7,764 bases of DNA, taken from assembly GCA_017404585.1 (NCBI GenBank), contig JAFRCB010000070.1, positions 1-7,764 of the forward strand. The letters run 5' to 3'. The notes below the pieces were generated by a model. That model did no database searches. It had not been told where the DNA came from and was given only the letters and a program-made list of their open reading frames with translations. Below are positions 6,788-7,764 of the stretch, piece by piece. Both the position numbers and the translations under genes were made by a program. The first letter of the stretch is position 1, and each line of letters starts with the position of its first letter. The DNA is from Lachnospiraceae bacterium (GTDB taxonomy: Bacteria > Bacillota > Clostridia > Lachnospirales > Lachnospiraceae).

Positions 6788-7492
6788 TTACCATTTTTCT
6801 ACGTTTTTCATGGCCTTCGACGAAACCACGTTCATCAGGACTATTGCCGCAAATGCAATCACCAGCACAACAGCCACCCACACCCCCGCAGTCAGATAAT
6901 TCTGGTCCTGGATAACCATGGCAATCCTCTGGGAGATGGTCGCGGTCTTGCCCGGAATGTTGCCGGCCAGCATGGACGTGGCTCCGTATTCTCCGAGTGC
7001 TCTTGCAAATGTCAGTATGGTCCCCGACGCAATTCCCGGCCCCGCGTTCGGCACGACGACCTTCCAGAAGATCTTTGTGTCCGACATTCCAAGGGTCCTG
7101 CCCGCATAGATGAGGTTGATGTCCACCTGCTCGAAGGCTGCCCTGGCGTTGCGGTACATGAGCGGGAACGCGATGACTGTCGCGGCTATGATGCAGCCGA
7201 GCCAGCTCTGCACGACCTTGATTCCGAACTGATTAAAGAGGAACATGCCGAGCGGCCGTCTCTTTGAAAAGAACAGGAGCAGAAAAAAGCCCGCGACCGT
7301 GGGCGGAAGCACCATAGGAAGGGTCAGGATCCCGTCTATGACTGCCCTGCTCCGGCTTCCGGCCTTCATGATCTTTCCTGCCGCGAATATTCCTAAAAAG
7401 AAGCAGAAAAATGTCGCCACTACACCGGTCTTGAGTGAGATCCAGAGCGGGCTCCAATCGAGATTTTCAATTATATTCAGAATCTCTTTCAT
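6788..7492 (-). CDS. modB: Molybdate/tungstate ABC transporter permease ModB
   Basis: The 234-residue inner-membrane permease has about five or six hydrophobic segments (about 18-40, 52-76, 97-113, 150-165 and 199-223). The cytoplasmic coupling loop around 121-151 (EQVDINLIYAGRTLGMSDTK, then PNAGPG) is the binding-protein-dependent EAA-type motif that contacts the ATPase. EYGATSMLAGNIPGKT at 168-183 is characteristic of ModB/CysT-type permeases and of ModB in particular. The length is typical. GAGGA on the minus strand lies about 8 bases before the ATG and supports the start. It is the first complete gene of the leftward molybdenum series; its expected partner, the binding protein ModA, is not in the window and would lie beyond 7764. 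Confidence 0.94.
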   Translation of the reverse strand: MKEILNIIENLDWSPLWISLKTGVVATFFCFFLGIFAAGKIMKAGSRSRAVIDGILTLPMVLPPTVAGFFLLLFFSKRRPLGMFLFNQFGIKVVQSWLGCIIAATVIAFPLMYRNARAAFEQVDINLIYAGRTLGMSDTKIFWKVVVPNAGPGIASGTILTFARALGEYGATSMLAGNIPGKTATISQRIAMVIQDQNYLTAGVWVAVVLVIAFAAIVLMNVVSSKAMKNVEKW

Positions 7493-7524
7493 AAGCTAAA
7501 TCCTCATACTCTAGATTTGTCGAA

Positions 7525-7756
7525 GGCCGCTAATATGCCCTGGTTTCATGATTTTTGCTGCCTCCCGCCCTGGACCCAAACATTTCAATCTTGGCAAAGG
7601 CAACTGATATGCCTTGGCTTCATGCTTTTTGCTGCCTCCTGCCTTGGACCCAAACAATTCAATCTTGGTAAAGGCAACTGATATGCCTTGGCTTCATGCT
7701 TTTTGCTGCCTCCTGCCTTGGACCCAAACAATTCAATCTTGGTAAAGGCAGCTGAT
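7525..7756. repeat. 74-bp tandem repeat upstream of modB
   Basis: Full units occur at 7525-7598, 7599-7672 and 7673-7746, and a partial fourth match runs to about 7756, where similarity stops. The second and third units appear identical over all 74 bases, while the unit nearest modB differs at roughly a dozen positions. Each carries TGCCTCCTG or TGCCTCCCG, GGACCCAAACA and TTCAATCTTGG. AAGGCA and TGCCTT at 7597-7615 form a 6-pair hairpin that recurs at 7671-7689. The period is not a multiple of three, so the array cannot be one continuous reading frame. The 32 bases between the array and modB hold the modB ribosome binding site. No promoter is convincing. Confidence 0.92.
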
Positions 7757-7764
7757 GGTCCCTC

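Noticed and set aside
7493..7764. Molybdenum cofactor riboswitch or ModE site before modB
   Set aside because: The space is filled by the 74-bp repeat and no recognisable Moco RNA or ModE-like palindrome is seen. Such elements would more likely precede modA outside the window.

Overview
The window looks like a chromosomal segment of a moderately GC-rich Firmicute, most likely a member of the Clostridia such as a Lachnospiraceae-type anaerobe. This is inference. It rests on AGGAGG-type ribosome binding sites, on an XdhC-family protein with the domain order I remember from clostridial homologues, and on the ModC C-terminal layout. No phage, transposase, CRISPR, tRNA or rRNA signal was seen.

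Layout: one rightward gene (65-1084) encodes a membrane-anchored or secreted protein. It has a long Lys/Glu/Ala-rich helix, a small beta-type C-terminal domain and an Asp/Tyr-rich tail, and it ends at a good hairpin terminator (1119-1151). Everything else that codes lies on the minus strand and reads leftward from the right edge: modB (7492-6788), modC (6778-5591), an XdhC/CoxI-family molybdoenzyme maturation gene (5469-4420), a MOSC-MogA fusion (4214-3288), a NudC-like Nudix hydrolase (3179-2352) and an EamA/DMT-family permease (2251-1343). The convergent junction at 1085-1342 holds the terminator and a tandem repeat.

The first four minus-strand genes form a coherent molybdenum module. ModBC imports molybdate or tungstate, the MogA domain adenylates molybdopterin before metal insertion, and the MOSC domain is a cofactor or sulfur carrier module. 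The XdhC-like protein would protect and deliver mature cofactor to a xanthine dehydrogenase-type hydroxylase. The binding protein gene modA and the molybdoenzyme are not in the window; modA would be expected beyond 7764. NudC and the EamA permease may be co-transcribed downstream but have no evident molybdenum role.

The most unusual property is the density of short tandem repeats. There are four arrays in 7.8 kb with different periods: 51/52 bp at 1144-1300, alternating 28/29 bp at 4232-4374, 51 bp inside the modC coding sequence at 5765-5917, and 74 bp at 7525-7756. Three of the four are in or directly before molybdenum genes. The 74-bp array includes two identical adjacent copies, and each of its three full copies contains a ribosome-binding-site-like motif and a 12-codon mini-ORF. 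I see no established new system, but the repeat arrays are the part of the window that known gene families do not explain.
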